NCBI GenBank assembly: GCA_016584305.1
Contig: JACEEZ010026211.1
Location: 62,001 to 126,000 of the forward strand
Reading direction: 5' to 3'
From: Chionoecetes opilio
Taxonomy: Eukaryota > Arthropoda > Malacostraca > Decapoda > Majidae
Length of the DNA stretch: 64,000 nt
Shown: in pieces, positions 20,620-31,109 of the stretch
Numbering within the stretch: position 1 is the first letter of the stretch
Layout of the letters: each line of letters opens with the position of its first letter
The notes under the pieces: generated by a model
What the model was told of the DNA's origin: nothing
Databases searched by the model: none
Seen by the model: the letters and a program-made list of their open reading frames with translations, nothing else
Program-made: the position numbers and the translations under genes

Positions 20620-23600
20620 TGCCTTTTGTTGTTGTTGGGAGTTTGCTGGGGCCGTGCGGCTTGGGCCACCCAGGCCCCGAAGGTGCAGTATGCAAAGAAT
20701 CACAGGTTAGATCCGTGCAGTTGGCCCGACTTGCGCAGGGGGCCCTGGTGTGCTTGGGGATTTCGAAGGCCAAGCCGGGTCTGGGAGCCACCCAGGGGTA
20801 GCTAGGTTGGGCAGAGGAGGATGGTGATAGTGATTGGGGAGTCCCATGGGGGGGGAGTGGGGGCGAGGACAGTGCAAGGGGGTTTGTTCTGGTGTGTCCA
20901 GTTGTGGGGGGCACCAGGGGCAGTGGGGGCTGTCAGTCACCCCATTTTGTGTAGGGGGAGTTGAGGTGGGTGGGGCCAATCCGTAGTCTGGGACTGCGGT
21001 GCCCAGGGCACGGCTGGGGGGTGGGTCCAAAGGGTGTCTTTGTGTCTGTCATTTTCCCGTCCAAGTAAAGTTTAAATAAGGCGTTTGTCAGCTCTATGTC
21101 CCAGTGTCGGTTGCACGTAGTTGAAGGAGTCGTAATCAGTCAGGTCTGTGGCATGTCTATGGAGAGGGGAGGGGTTCCTCCACGCCGCCCTGTCGGCCAC
21201 AGTGTTGCCCCTGACACCAACGTGGTGGCACCCACGAAAGTGGATGTCGTGGCCAGAGGGGATAAGTGAAGCAGGAGGTGGTGCATGTAAAAAAGCAAAG
21301 GGCATGGTGAGTGTGAGGGCGGTGACGCTGGTAAGTTGGGGGCGGAGGAGTGTGAAAACTTATGCACAGGAGGGGGGTACGGTGGGGCATACTTTATGCC
21401 CCCCAAATGGAAAAAAGTCTGCCGTGGGGAGGGAGGCAGGGGTGGCAACCTCCGGCAGTGGCAAGTGATCGGGCCCGGATGAACAGGCCGCCCCGAGGGA
21501 TGGGGGGCTGGCAGACGGGAGGTCGGTGTAATGGAGGGATTTTTCTTTTGGGGTTGCAAGAGGGAAAAAAAGGATTCGCCCTGCACTGGCAGGACCTTTG
21601 GGGACCAGGTTAGGGGGGGAAAGGGGACAGAAAAATTAAGAAGAGAGAGGAAACCAAGGGCCCGGGGGGAGAGGTTTCCCAATGCGAAAGGAGGGGAGAG
21701 CACCCGAAAAGCAAAGAAGGGAGGGCTCTCTCTACGAAAGGTGTGTGGGCTTGATACGGTAGGGGGCCTGAAGTGGTTCCCTCCGGTCGGAGGAGGAGGG
21801 AGTGGGGGCATGGACTAGGGGGGAGGAAGTTTGGTGTAGGTCGGAAAAGGAGGGTGGAGCGTCGGGTGTACAGGGAGGATAGGAGATTCCCCCTAAATGG
21901 TGTGAGGGGAAGGACAATGCCCCAAAACTATCAAAGGGGGCCAAATTTTGGACTATACCAACTTGTGGAGGAGGTTGGGTGAGGCCGCCCCATAAACCCA
22001 CCCCCATAGTTAATGGGCTCCGGACGTAAGAACAATAAAAGTGGGGAGGGTACCCCCTGCCCGCACCCCACTTGCCCCTGCAAGGGATTTCTTTAAAGTT
22101 TACCCTTTTGAGGAGAGGTCCCCAGGTACTGTATGTGGCGGCCCCAGGTTAGGGGGGGGGGGCCACCAATGGTAAAACCAAGGAATTTGTGGGGTTTTTT
22201 GAAGGAATGGGGGGACCCATTAATGGTGACCTCGGGGTGTTGGGAAATACGCCGCGGGTGGACAGAAGGCTAGACTTCTGGGCACTCACCGTCAGGCCCC
22301 CAAAGGGTGATCCATGAGGGACGGCAAAGCCCCGTTGAAGATGGTCTTGACCTCCTGGATAGTGGGAGCAGAGCAAATAAAAAGATTCATCACATAGAGA
22401 GTGCATGTGTGCATGGAGAGCAGGGAAGTCTGAAAGCAAGATGTTGAAGAGGACGGGCTGAGAGGAAACCCTTGGGGTGCCTCTGGTGAGGGTAAGACCC
22501 TGGAATGGGTGTTCCCGATCACCAGAGAGAAGGGCCTGGAAAACAGGAAAGATTTAACCCCCTTGGAGAGAGGAGCCTGGATCCGAGGCGGGCAAGTTTT
22601 ACAAATTTTGGCTTTTGGAGGGGGGAGTCAATGCGCCTTTGGTCAAAGAAAATACCAGGTGAATTGTTTGTGGTTAAATCTTCCTGTACTGGTTTTCTCC
22701 GCGGAGCAGGGCATCCCGGGTGCCCGGGGGACGAAACCCCAAAAATTTTTGGGGGAAGAAGGTGTTTTTTGTCCCAACCCCCATGTCAACCTATGCCGTA
22801 CTACTTTTTCTACTATTTCCCCAAAATTAAGAGAAAGGTAAAGGGCCTATAGGAGGAAGCCCCAGACGGGGCCCTTTCCCGGGGTTAAGAAAAGGGGAAT
22901 TTTGATGGCATGACGCCACACAAAGGGAAAAAGTCCCCGACGCCCTGGCGTTGAAGACGTCCGGAGGAGGGGGGCCGAGCATCTGGGAGGCGGCGAAGAA
23001 ACTCGTTCGGGGTGTTGTCCGGGCCCCCGCCTTCCCAGCGGGCAGTGCGTTAAAGCCGAGGAAACTCCTGGGGGGTTATAGCAGTGCAATTTTATGGCCG
23101 GTGGTGAAAGGGGGGAACACAGGTTGGGGTACGGGGCTGGGAGCCCATTTTTAGGGGATGTGGGAGGGGAGGCACCAAATTTTTTGCATCATGACGAGGG
23201 GGGCACCGCTAGTTAACGGGAAAATGAAGGGGGGGTGAGGGGGGGCCATCTTCCCGAAAAAGGACCAAACTCGGGGGACTGGGAGGGGAAGGACAGGGAA
23301 GCCCAAAAGGAGCCCTGCAAAACGTTTCTCAACAAGAATAACATGCTTGCATCGGGCCCCAATAAACGGTTAAAGGGGTCGGGGCAAGGGAAGGGGTTTT
23401 TTACGCCCTGCAATAAAGGCGTGGCGTTTGGGGGGCCCGAAGGGCTGCCGCACACTTCCCGGGGCCCCCCAGGGCCCGGAAAGAGCGGGGGGGGGGGAAG
23501 TGACTAAATGAAAATGGTGGACCCCACGTCCACCAGGGTGACCGTGAGGTTTGAATTTTATTCGAGAAGGGAGGGGAAGGGGGGGGTAAATTAATTTAAT

Positions 23601-23650
23601 TCGATTGAAAAAAGCCCCAGTCTCCTTTTTTTGAAGGACCAAAAAGGGGT
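20620..23650 (-). pseudogene. LINE ORF2 RT, RNase H and C-terminal knuckle, badly broken
   Basis: Recognisable islands: an RT motif-B relic (PQGFPLSPSSST, about 22,440-22,490), an RNase H end (HVGVRGNTVADRAA, about 21,170-21,215, with Tyr-Asp-rich DLTDYDSFNYVQP after it) and a knuckle with the TPE-x-LLHCPR pattern (about 20,850-20,900). The rest is unreadable because of frequent indels and G/C homopolymer expansion. The long proline-rich frames on this strand are by-products of those runs. Confidence 0.55.
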
Positions 23651-23689
23651 TAATGAAAAGGGGGAGGGGGGGGGGGGTGGTTCCCGAAG

Positions 23690-24180
23690 GGAAGGAAATT
23701 ACAAAGGAAGATGTCGCTCCCCATGTAAAGGCCCGTTGTGAAGTGGTGAGGAGGGGGGGCCATTACCCAGGCAGAGGTCCAAGGTGGAGGGGGGCCCCGA
23801 AACGGGGCGTTTGGTAGGGAGGCCAGGGGGGTAAGGAGAGTAAAGAATCACTGTCCGACAGAAAGCCCGAGAGGGGCCTGCCCACCATTTCTTGGCTCCC
23901 GGGGGAGGGCCGGTTCCCAGGGGCATGTGGGCATTAAAAACACCCATTATTAAAACTGGGGAGGAAAGTGGAGAAAAAATGCTGGAATTTCCCGAAAGGG
24001 TTTTTAAAATAACATGGTTGTAGACAAAGAATTGAAGGGGCCCTGAATCAAAGGTAAAAGTCACCCCCAGATGCTCCCGGGCCCCCTCCAGGGAAAAGGG
24101 GTGAAGTGAGAGGGCTAGAAGGGGGGGATTGGGGGACCACGCAGCAGGCCCCCTCCCGCCCCCCGGGCCCCCTTCCATCC
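23690..24180 (-). pseudogene. LINE ORF2 endonuclease region
   Basis: Minus-strand frame (24,178-23,699) reads PVLIMGVFNAHMPLGTG, where the family motif is GDFNAHH (the metal-binding Asp reads Val here), then PSTLDLCLGNG and GERHLPL at the end in place of the usual SDHLPI-type terminus. Order and spacing fit an APE-like endonuclease. The altered residues may be sequencing errors. Confidence 0.6.
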
Positions 24181-25240
24181 TGTAGGAATAGTTGGGAAAA
24201 AAGGGGGAAATGCGTCTGTAAGCCCCGTCTCACAGACCCAACAACTAGAGGGGTGTATGATGAGAGCGGGTTTTGAAAGATGGAATTTCCGGGTACAGAA
24301 CCGGGGGGGTTTCCCGAAGATGAAAATGGGGAAAGGAGTAAAGGAGTCACTGCGTGAGGACATAAAGAAGGTAAAGGGGACCTGGCAGGCATCGAAAGAG
24401 GCTGTCCCTGAGGTGGAACCTGAAAGAAGGAGATTAAAGAAAATCAGTGCAAAGGGTGCAATTCCCTTTAAAGAGGCTGGCCATGCAAACCCGAACATTT
24501 TGGTCCCGAGAAGGAAAGGGGCGCAAGGCTACACTGCCCAGTGAGGCAGGGGGCTGCTGGGGTGTGGCACTGGGACGGTGCTGAGGCGTGAAGGCAGGGA
24601 AGGAACAGGCGGGGTGGGGACTAGGTATAAGGGGGGGAGGGGGAGAAAAGTACCTCCTATCCTCCCAAAGGGCCCCCCTGGCAGGAAGGGGGGGTCTGTG
24701 CCTATGTTTAAATTGGGGGACGTTATGGGGCCGGGGGGACGTCGGGCCTTTGGGGTTTGGGGGAAGGGGCCACTGTAGTGGGGGGGGGGGGGGTGGAGCG
24801 CCACGCCAGCTGACAATATTAAAGGTGGGGCGAGTGGTTTTTGGGAGGGGCAGGCCTTGGGCAGGCTACAGCAGGGGTAGGCCCTGGACAGGGGGCGGAA
24901 GGTGCCGAGTAGGGGAGGACACTCCTGTACTGGGGGCCCCCTTGGCGGAAGGGCACAGGGTGGGGTGCCCTCAAACTTCCTCTTTACATCCAGATGGAAA
25001 AGGGGGGGTCATGTGAAGCAGTTGCCTTGCACCGCCTGGGGGTAAGCCGAGCAATGCTTTTAGGGGGGCGGTGGCACCAACCCCAAAAAGGGAGTACCCC
25101 GGCCGGGAAACCCCCCTACAACATAAAACCCGCAGTTCCGCAGCGGGCCTTCAGTTGCAGATGGCATTACCGTGGCAAAAAAGGAAGCAGCGGGTACACC
25201 GGGACAGGGGGGGTGTGGGGGCCGGACCCGGTACACTGCG

Positions 25241-25941
25241 TTATCCCCGGGAGAAACCCCCTTGGAAGGGGCCCCGAAATTTGACCCGGATTGCCATGTT
25301 GGCCTCTGACCCACCGTCCCGGACGGGAGCCGGGAGTCTAAGGGCACTAACAATTACAGAAGAGGAGCCGTCAAGTACTGTAAGACCAGCCAGAATTTTG
25401 TCATTAGTCATTTCTGGGGAAATAGGGAAAATTCTCCCGAACATATAGGTCGGGTCGTCGTCCGATGCAACCCAGCACTTTACGGACCACTCCCCCAGCT
25501 TTGTGACAGATTCTAGGGGCTGGGCAAGGTTGTCAAGGTTGGCCACCTCGAACTTGATACCTCTGTTCGCCCCAGTGATGGTCAGAGTGCTAGACACAAA
25601 TTTCTTTCCAAAAACGGATCCAAAAACTGCCCTGGACACCTTCCCGGGGACGATAAATGACCAGAGTCCCTCAGCTGACCTTATGATGATGAGCCATGTA
25701 GGCTGGGAAGTCAGAGGGCAGAAGCAGAAGCAGCAGAACTGGGAGCAGAAGCAGTGGGTGTAGCATCGCGTGGAGGGGATGAGGCAGTGATTGAGGCGAA
25801 GGAGTGTGCAAGCTTGCAGGTCTTATCAGGCTGTTGGGTCTCACCAGACGAAGGGGAAGGTGAGCGGGACCTCTTGGAGGCAGATGAGGTGGCGTCCATG
25901 GGGACGTCAGCCGGCTGGCGGCCGTCCTCGGCAGGCGGCAT
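25241..25941 (-). pseudogene. LINE ORF1 (Gag-like) 5' part
   Basis: ATG at 25,941 (MPPAEDGRQPADVPMDA), a serine/proline/alanine-rich N-terminus to about 25,711, then after a frameshift a folded-looking domain (25,639-25,241) including FGRIFPISPEMTNDKILAGL and MAIRVKFRG. Downstream (25,240-25,060, broken) proline- and cysteine-rich pieces could be CCHC knuckles. Typical position and composition of an I-group ORF1, a nucleic-acid-binding chaperone. Two or more frameshifts. Confidence 0.55.
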
Positions 25942-26339
25942 CAATCACGGGAACAGGGGTCCAGGGCACCGACATACACCGTCACCACACAGCAGAACCA
26001 GGCACACAATACAACATAGTGTAGTGTCGTGGTCAGTGAAGTGGTAGTAGCGGTAATATTTCGGTGGAGGAGCACACATCTTGTCACCACCACGGTAGCT
26101 CAAAGATCTTCTCGTGACCTCCTAATCCTATGCTTAGGATCGCTTTGTAGGTCTGTCAAGCTCGATCTCGAGCTTGTATGATATGTATGTATGAATAATA
26201 GCCATTAAAATGCGATTATATGTCTACATTCACCTAGAATAATGATATTTCATAGCATACCAAGCAGTAATGAGCAAGCCTGGATACTTACTACCTCTCC
26301 TAATACCAGTCCTGAACAGTCGTGGGCGAGTGTGCCAAT

Positions 26340-26535
26340 CCCTGATGTAGCGCCAGTCACTGTTTACATCCCACCATACCTACACGGTCTGGTTGTGTTT
26401 GTAATTATTTCTCATTTATTTCACAGCGTGGAGGAACATACCAAATCCAGCATGTAGCGCCAGTCACTGTTTACTTCCCAACATAGCTACACGGTCTGGT
26501 TGTGTTTGTGATTATTTCTCATATATATCACAATT
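26340..26535. repeat. Tandem duplication of ~115 bp in Tigger-B
   Basis: GCGCCAGTCACTGTTTACAT, ACACGGTCTGGTTGTGTTTG and ATTATTTCTCAT occur twice in order (from 26,350 and from 26,457). Confidence 0.75.
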
Positions 26536-26655
26536 TTTCCTGTGTTTTTCCTATATTTTCACACCCTTGGGAAAATACCCTCGCTCTAACGGACAATCGG
26601 CTATAACGGACCACTTCTCCCCCCTTTTAGTCCGTTAAATCGAGGGTTGACTGTA

Positions 26656-26725
26656 CATAGTATTAAGTAACAGGAACTACAATGTGTAGGTCTTGCGGCC
26701 TCTTGTAGCTTCCTTATGTTCTGAT
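26656..26725 (+). mobile_element. Jockey-like 3' UTR resumed after Tigger-B
   Basis: AAGTAACAGGAACTACAATG, GCGGCCTCTTGTAGCTTCCT and TATGTTCTGATGTTCTTA continue the UTR broken at 16,803. The intact version is on the minus strand at 53,806-53,932 and 55,013-55,095. Confidence 0.75.
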
Positions 26726-26729
26726 GTTC

Positions 26730-27235
26730 TTATTGGTAGATATGCAGAAAGTGGAGGAGGGGTGGAAGCTTCTAGCTGATGTATTTTTTGACACACGTTT
26801 GCATCTAATACAGTAGTTTGGTTCTCCTGTGCTAGATGATGGTTCCTCACTCTTAACTCCTTTGTGGTGATGAATTTTACACCTAGGAAAAGACTAGGTA
26901 ATGTATTCTTTGGTACCAAAAATGTGTTGCTCACATATATGGCAACACAGGCAAGTGCGGTGCAGTGGCAGACCAGGCCTTGTACACATTGTACACATGT
27001 ACTTCGCGCTCATTCTCGGCTCCTTGTAGTGAAAGGTTTTCTGGAAATTTTCCACACTCCAATAATGTTCCAGCCTTATACTTGCTGGTCATTTGGTGAA
27101 TAAGCTTAGTTTAGTATGGTATTGGGTAAAAAATATTACATTTTAGAAAAGGGATAAAAGGTATAGTTATTACCATTTAGAAGGTAAGATGAAGAATTAA
27201 GTTGTACTGTATATAAAGCGGTGACGTCACAGTCC
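26730..27235. other. Unassigned stretch before the hAT element
   Basis: A minus-strand open frame of 85 codons (26,934-26,677) overlaps known LINE UTR at its 3' end and is probably not a gene. I recognise nothing else here. Confidence 0.5.
27212..27229 (+). promoter_or_regulatory. TATA-like box with a CRE palindrome
   Basis: TATAAA at 27,212-27,217 followed by TGACGTCA at 27,222-27,229, in unique-looking DNA directly before a hAT insertion. It could be a remnant promoter cut off from its gene. Weak evidence: no downstream ORF is attached. Confidence 0.2.
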
Positions 27236-27504
27236 CTACGTATCAGAGGTGGGCACTTCCGCAAACCGCAACTTCCGCAAGTGCGGAAGTCCGAATTAGT
27301 TTCCAGATGTGCGGAAGAGTAAAAAGTTCCGGACTTGTATTTGCGGAAGTACTTCCGTAAACGCTAATATGTCCACAAATCCCCAGTGGCCATTGCAAGA
27401 TTGAACAGGAATCCTGCGCGTTTACGTGCACTGTCCAGGGTTAGTGGGATATGCTTGGGGACACTACTTTCCCGCCAGTCAACCATTGCCTCAGTTATCA
27501 GTGT

Positions 27505-28406
27505 TGTCACGGTCGGTGACACGAGGTCGCCACCCCAGGCCATGCCCCAGGGACACGTGGGTCTAAATTAACTTAATTCAGGATATTTAAAACAAGGTCA
27601 ACATATGAAATCCTTATATAATTAACACGCTTAACTCCAATTCCTTGGTACAACAGATAAACACTTGAATGCACAGTCACAGAAGATTCGCAGTTAAGAT
27701 ACCACGCGCAACGCTGCCAAAATCTCACTCACTTTCCGTCTCTCTCTAACTTCCAGCCTAAACACACAAAAACACCTTAAGCGCACTTCTACTGAGTCTC
27801 TATACCATCACAAAAAGAGTACTTCTACTGAGTCTCTAAACATAACACACAACGCTTCTACTGAACGTTACCATACAACACAACGCTTCAACTGAACGTT
27901 ATCATCACAATTACCAAAGAGCGCTTCTACTGAGCCTCATCACCATCACAAAAAGAGCACTTCTACTGAGTCTCTATACATAACACACAACGCTTCTACT
28001 GAACGTTACCATCACAAAAAGAGCCTCATCTTAGTCACACACCATACTTCCCTCCTACTTTCACTTTCCGTAAATACAGCCAACTCGACATCGGTGAACT
28101 GATAATGCTTAAAAGCTTCACAAGATACTCACAATACCAGGTATCGAGGGATAGAAGGACTTACAAGCCTCCCACGTGGCACCCACGCCGACACAGCGGC
28201 TCCTCACACAACACTATACGAGTGGAATGTTTGGAGTGGAGAGCGAGGCGAGGTCACGAACTCTTTTATATGGGTGACCTATCTCGCTGCTTGTGGCAAC
28301 CCCTCGTCACCCCATGCTTCCTACATAAAAGGGGCGGAGCTACGCTCTGCCCCAGCCATCTTTGACCATCGCAACACATATGCGGGAAATATGAATTTTC
28401 GTCACA
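27505..28406 (-). repeat. 3' LTR (relative to the element)
   Basis: 902 bp, TG...CA on the plus strand. Contains internal degenerate repeats, CTTCTACTGAGTCTCTA and CGCTTCTACTGAACGTTA, at about 27,785-28,020. Confidence 0.93.
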
Positions 28407-28415
28407 CCTTCCCCC
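28407..28415 (-). promoter_or_regulatory. Polypurine tract of the LTR element
   Basis: GGGGGAAGG on the minus strand directly abuts the 3' LTR, the standard place for plus-strand priming. Confidence 0.65.
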
Positions 28416-28777
28416 GTCAAAATAGAAAATTCTCGTAGTGAGAATTTTCGTACCAGAAAAAAAATAACTTAACATTATACCACAACAACCTTATTTTACT
28501 CACTCTAAAGGTTCACTCCACATCTCACTAAAAAATCATCATCAATATACATACACTCATCATTCTGCACAACTCCACTTCCACCTTACGTGCCACACTG
28601 TCTTTCCTCTGTCGTTCACATACTGATACTTCCATATGTGTCTCCCGTACCCAACCCAACCTTGCTCCAGCAGGTACGAGACATCTACCTTAACCTCAGC
28701 GCCGACATCCATCTGTGGCGCCACACACAAGGCCACTCGATCCGCTGGTGGCTGTAGCTCTCTGGGGAAATACTCAT

Positions 28778-30898
28778 TTAACATAAACATATATACATTT
28801 TATACAAACTCTGAATTTCCCTATGGTCTAGGGTGATTACCAAGCTCACCACTCCTGTCAAAACCTCATATATTACAAAATGAGTGAAAAATCTTAGCAA
28901 GGCACCCACTATACTTATGGAGTGGGTGTCACAAAAGGCCACCGCCTCAAAATACCTCGTTACTATTTCTACCATGGTTAAGAGATAACAATAAACTGTG
29001 GACGCCCTCGAGGGGGTCCCATCAAATCTCCTAACACTCTCAAATGGCTCATCAAAAGGAACAGTGGGGGCGAGGGGCGCACCGTTAGCACTTGTGTTAA
29101 GTTTTCCCACTAACTTACATCTCAACTCGTGTTCATCTCTCTTGACCCCAACCCAATCATGATCCCCAGGACAAACTTCCCTTAACTGTGTCAACTCAGG
29201 GTCACGGTGTTGAGCGTCGATCGGGGCTTGCCGGCTATTTATGGCTACCTGAACCTCTGAGGGTTGAATTACATCCTCGAAGAACTCTTCGAGACCAAGA
29301 CTTTCATCTACCGAGACCCTTCTGTCTCTCTCATGGCGCGCCCGCGAGGCGTCCATATCTCGGGTCACCGCACACACAGGAAAAAGTTCAGGCTCTTCTC
29401 GCTCGAGCTTACTCAAATCACTGGGCGCGACCATGCTAGGCTTTTCAGACAGGGCAGGCGGGCTCATCTTCCCGCCGGCCAAATCGTTCCCCAGCACGAA
29501 ATCCACACCAGTCACAGGAAGCTGATCAACCAGCCCTACGAACACGGGCCCATTAACTAGCCCACAGCTCAAATGCACTTCAGCGAGTGGCACTGACTCA
29601 AATCCCCACAGTGACCTTATGGCTACTCTTTTACCCGTTTCCTCCACGGGACAAGACTTGCAAGCATAAGGGATTGCAACGCCCCTGAATCCCTTAAAAT
29701 GGTAAGTTCTGCTTCCCCCCCCCTGGGAGGTCACAGAACCTTGGGACAAAAACGCTTGGTACGTGCCAAGAGTTGGGTCCTTCTCAGCGCCCTCAAGAAC
29801 AGAGCCTTCCAATAACACAGCGCCCTTCTCGACACTCTCAACGCGCGTGTCTTCACTGAGGGTGGAAATCAAATTAACCGGCCTAATCGGATCATCAATG
29901 CCTTGAGCAACACTCGTTCCCTTCACCATCACTACATCACATGCTGGCTCCTGGCTCGCTACACACACAGGTTTAAAGGCTGCCACATCTTTCGCCTTTC
30001 TCCAGCAATTCTGCGCGAGGTGTCCCGTGTAGCCACAATAGTGGCACTCCACACGTGATCTGAAAGGCACGTAAGGTACGGCCCGGTTACTAGCTCTGCC
30101 ATAAGTGGGAGCGACATCTCTCGCAGGTACAAATCTCTCGACATGCGGACGTTCCTCCTTCCTCCCCCTTGTAAAGTGAGAGGGCGTCTCCAATGGGTCT
30201 CGATGAAACAAAGTAAAATTTTCCGCCAGCACCGCGGCATCCTCCACACGTTTAACACCTTTCTCATGAAGATACATCGAGGTCTCCTTCGAGACGCTCT
30301 CTCTGAATTTTTCAAGCAAGATTAGTTCACTTAACTGGTCAAAGTCTGACACCTTCTCTGCTCTTAACCACTGGTGAAAACTATCTTTCAAAACTCTGGC
30401 AAATTCTACATGAGTCTGGTTGGCTGATTTACGGAAAGCACAAAATCTCTGGCGATACACTTCGGGAACACATTCATAGGCCTGGAGAATTGCACTTTTT
30501 AAAAATTCATATTCATTAGCCTGCCCTTCAGAAAGGGCGGCATACACCCTCTGGGCTTTTCCTTTCAATGCACTTTGCAAAAGGATTGGCCAATATTTCT
30601 TTGGCCAGGACATGCCATTAGCTACCTTTTCAAATGATCGGAAATATACTTCCAGATCATCCTCTGAGAACAAGGGGACCATTCGCAGATAGCGAGTAAC
30701 ATCAAACCTTTCTACCGCGTCACAGGCGGCGGCCCCTGATAAGCTCTGCTGCGCCTGGGCGCCCAGACGCCCAGACGCCTCTACTTTAGCCTGTTCAAGC
30801 TTAACCTTGGCGATCTCTAATTGAAGCTGCAACTCAATTACACGTGGCTCAGGTGAAGCGGGACGACTTCCCTCACCGTCAGGGTACAAGTTGGGCAT
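28778..30898 (-). CDS. Gag-protease-integrase fusion ORF of the deleted Gypsy element
   Basis: An uninterrupted frame; the first ATG is at 30,898 (MPNLYPDGEG), giving about 706 residues, and the frame is open upstream past 30,982. Order: coiled N-terminus (about residues 20-50), Gag capsid with a SCAN-like helical block (SELILLEKFRESVSKETSMY, then KRVEDAAVLAENF), CCHC knuckle CHYCGYTGHLAQNC (about 30,007-30,048), then the end of an aspartic-protease-like domain (GVDFVLGNDLAGG, about 29,465-29,505) with no clear DTG/DSG. The last ~90 residues jump to an integrase-core piece (LLTMVEIVTRYFEAVAF, about 28,935-28,990), so RT, RNase H and the rest of IN are deleted in frame or nearly so. The frame then runs into the 3' side. 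Intact Gag suggests it could still package or be packaged; this is inference. Confidence 0.8.
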   Translation of the reverse strand: MPNLYPDGEGSRPASPEPRVIELQLQLEIAKVKLEQAKVEASGRLGAQAQQSLSGAAACDAVERFDVTRYLRMVPLFSEDDLEVYFRSFEKVANGMSWPKKYWPILLQSALKGKAQRVYAALSEGQANEYEFLKSAILQAYECVPEVYRQRFCAFRKSANQTHVEFARVLKDSFHQWLRAEKVSDFDQLSELILLEKFRESVSKETSMYLHEKGVKRVEDAAVLAENFTLFHRDPLETPSHFTRGRKEERPHVERFVPARDVAPTYGRASNRAVPYVPFRSRVECHYCGYTGHLAQNCWRKAKDVAAFKPVCVASQEPACDVVMVKGTSVAQGIDDPIRPVNLISTLSEDTRVESVEKGAVLLEGSVLEGAEKDPTLGTYQAFLSQGSVTSQGGGSRTYHFKGFRGVAIPYACKSCPVEETGKRVAIRSLWGFESVPLAEVHLSCGLVNGPVFVGLVDQLPVTGVDFVLGNDLAGGKMSPPALSEKPSMVAPSDLSKLEREEPELFPVCAVTRDMDASRARHERDRRVSVDESLGLEEFFEDVIQPSEVQVAINSRQAPIDAQHRDPELTQLREVCPGDHDWVGVKRDEHELRCKLVGKLNTSANGAPLAPTVPFDEPFESVRRFDGTPSRASTVYCYLLTMVEIVTRYFEAVAFCDTHSISIVGALLRFFTHFVIYEVLTGVVSLVITLDHREIQSLYKMYICLC

Positions 30899-31084
30899 GA
30901 TTCCTAGTACTAATTCCGCCTTACTAACACTGACTTCACAATATACTCCTAAATACTGCCCAATAAGCCTCAGCTCATGCACACTGCGAGACTCTAGCTC
31001 TCGCGCTCTGGGCCTACGTGCATTATTACACTCAGAAACAAAAGTAAAGGGAGAGTAAGATCTGGCAACGCCTTTACACGAGGT

Positions 31085-31102
31085 ATCCTGGCGAGGTCGC
31101 CA
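31085..31102 (-). promoter_or_regulatory. Primer-binding site of the LTR element
   Basis: On the minus strand TGGCGACCTCGCCAGGAT begins seven bases inside the 5' LTR. The TGG start complements a tRNA CCA end. tRNA identity not assigned. Confidence 0.65.
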
Positions 31103-31109
31103 ATTAATA

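Larger units (their letters stand above)
14388..21035. repeat. Segment present twice around one N (probable unmerged contig overlap)
   Basis: 14,388-17,753 is repeated in the same orientation as 17,755-~21,035, separated by a single N at 17,754. The second copy starts mid-element at GCTTCAAAAACACAAGCTTG, exactly the sequence at 14,388. Up to about 19,322 the copies are nearly identical; beyond that the second copy accumulates indels and homopolymer errors, while the first stays clean. Everything inside (half of Tigger-A, LINE fragment, SINE, Jockey end, Tigger-B left end, LINE 3' end) appears twice. A true tandem duplication is the alternative. Confidence 0.85.
17245..26100 (-). mobile_element. 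I/Jockey-type LINE with ORF1, EN, RT, RNase H and CCHC end (minus strand)
   Basis: Domains in order on the minus strand: ORF1 (25,941-~24,300), endonuclease (24,180-23,690), RT (about 23,650-21,700), RNase H (about 21,480-21,080) and a terminal zinc knuckle (about 20,960-20,830; duplicated at 17,680-17,560). It lies inside Tigger-B: DNA-element sequence stops at about 17,245 and resumes at about 26,165. After removing the duplicated segment the LINE is about 5.5 kb, a normal full length. The RNase H domain points to the I/R1/LOA group rather than RTE. Most frames are broken, but the region also has the dense indel pattern of unpolished sequence. Confidence 0.75.
16806..26653. mobile_element. 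Tigger-B: TA-flanked element (TTAACGGAC words) holding a LINE
   Basis: The left end CAGTCAACACTCGATTTAAC after TA (16,804-805) is inverted at the right end ...GTTAAATCGAGGGTTGACTG followed by TA (26,654-655). TAACGGAC words occur three to four times per end. Inner flanks (16,870-17,240 and 26,165-26,560) match the inside of the element at 55,481-58,860 although the termini differ. The middle is an inserted minus-strand LINE plus a duplicated assembly segment, so the real element is shorter than its span. Confidence 0.8.

Noticed and set aside
20600..25100. Proline-rich minus-strand and glycine-rich plus-strand proteins
   Set aside because: They arise from G/C homopolymer runs in a low-quality LINE copy; only short islands match LINE domains.
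26677..26934. 85-codon minus-strand ORF
   Set aside because: Its end overlaps the Jockey 3' UTR; no conserved features.
30899..30982. Earlier start of the Gag frame at 30,982
   Set aside because: That codon is GTG; the first ATG is at 30,898, although the frame is open further upstream.
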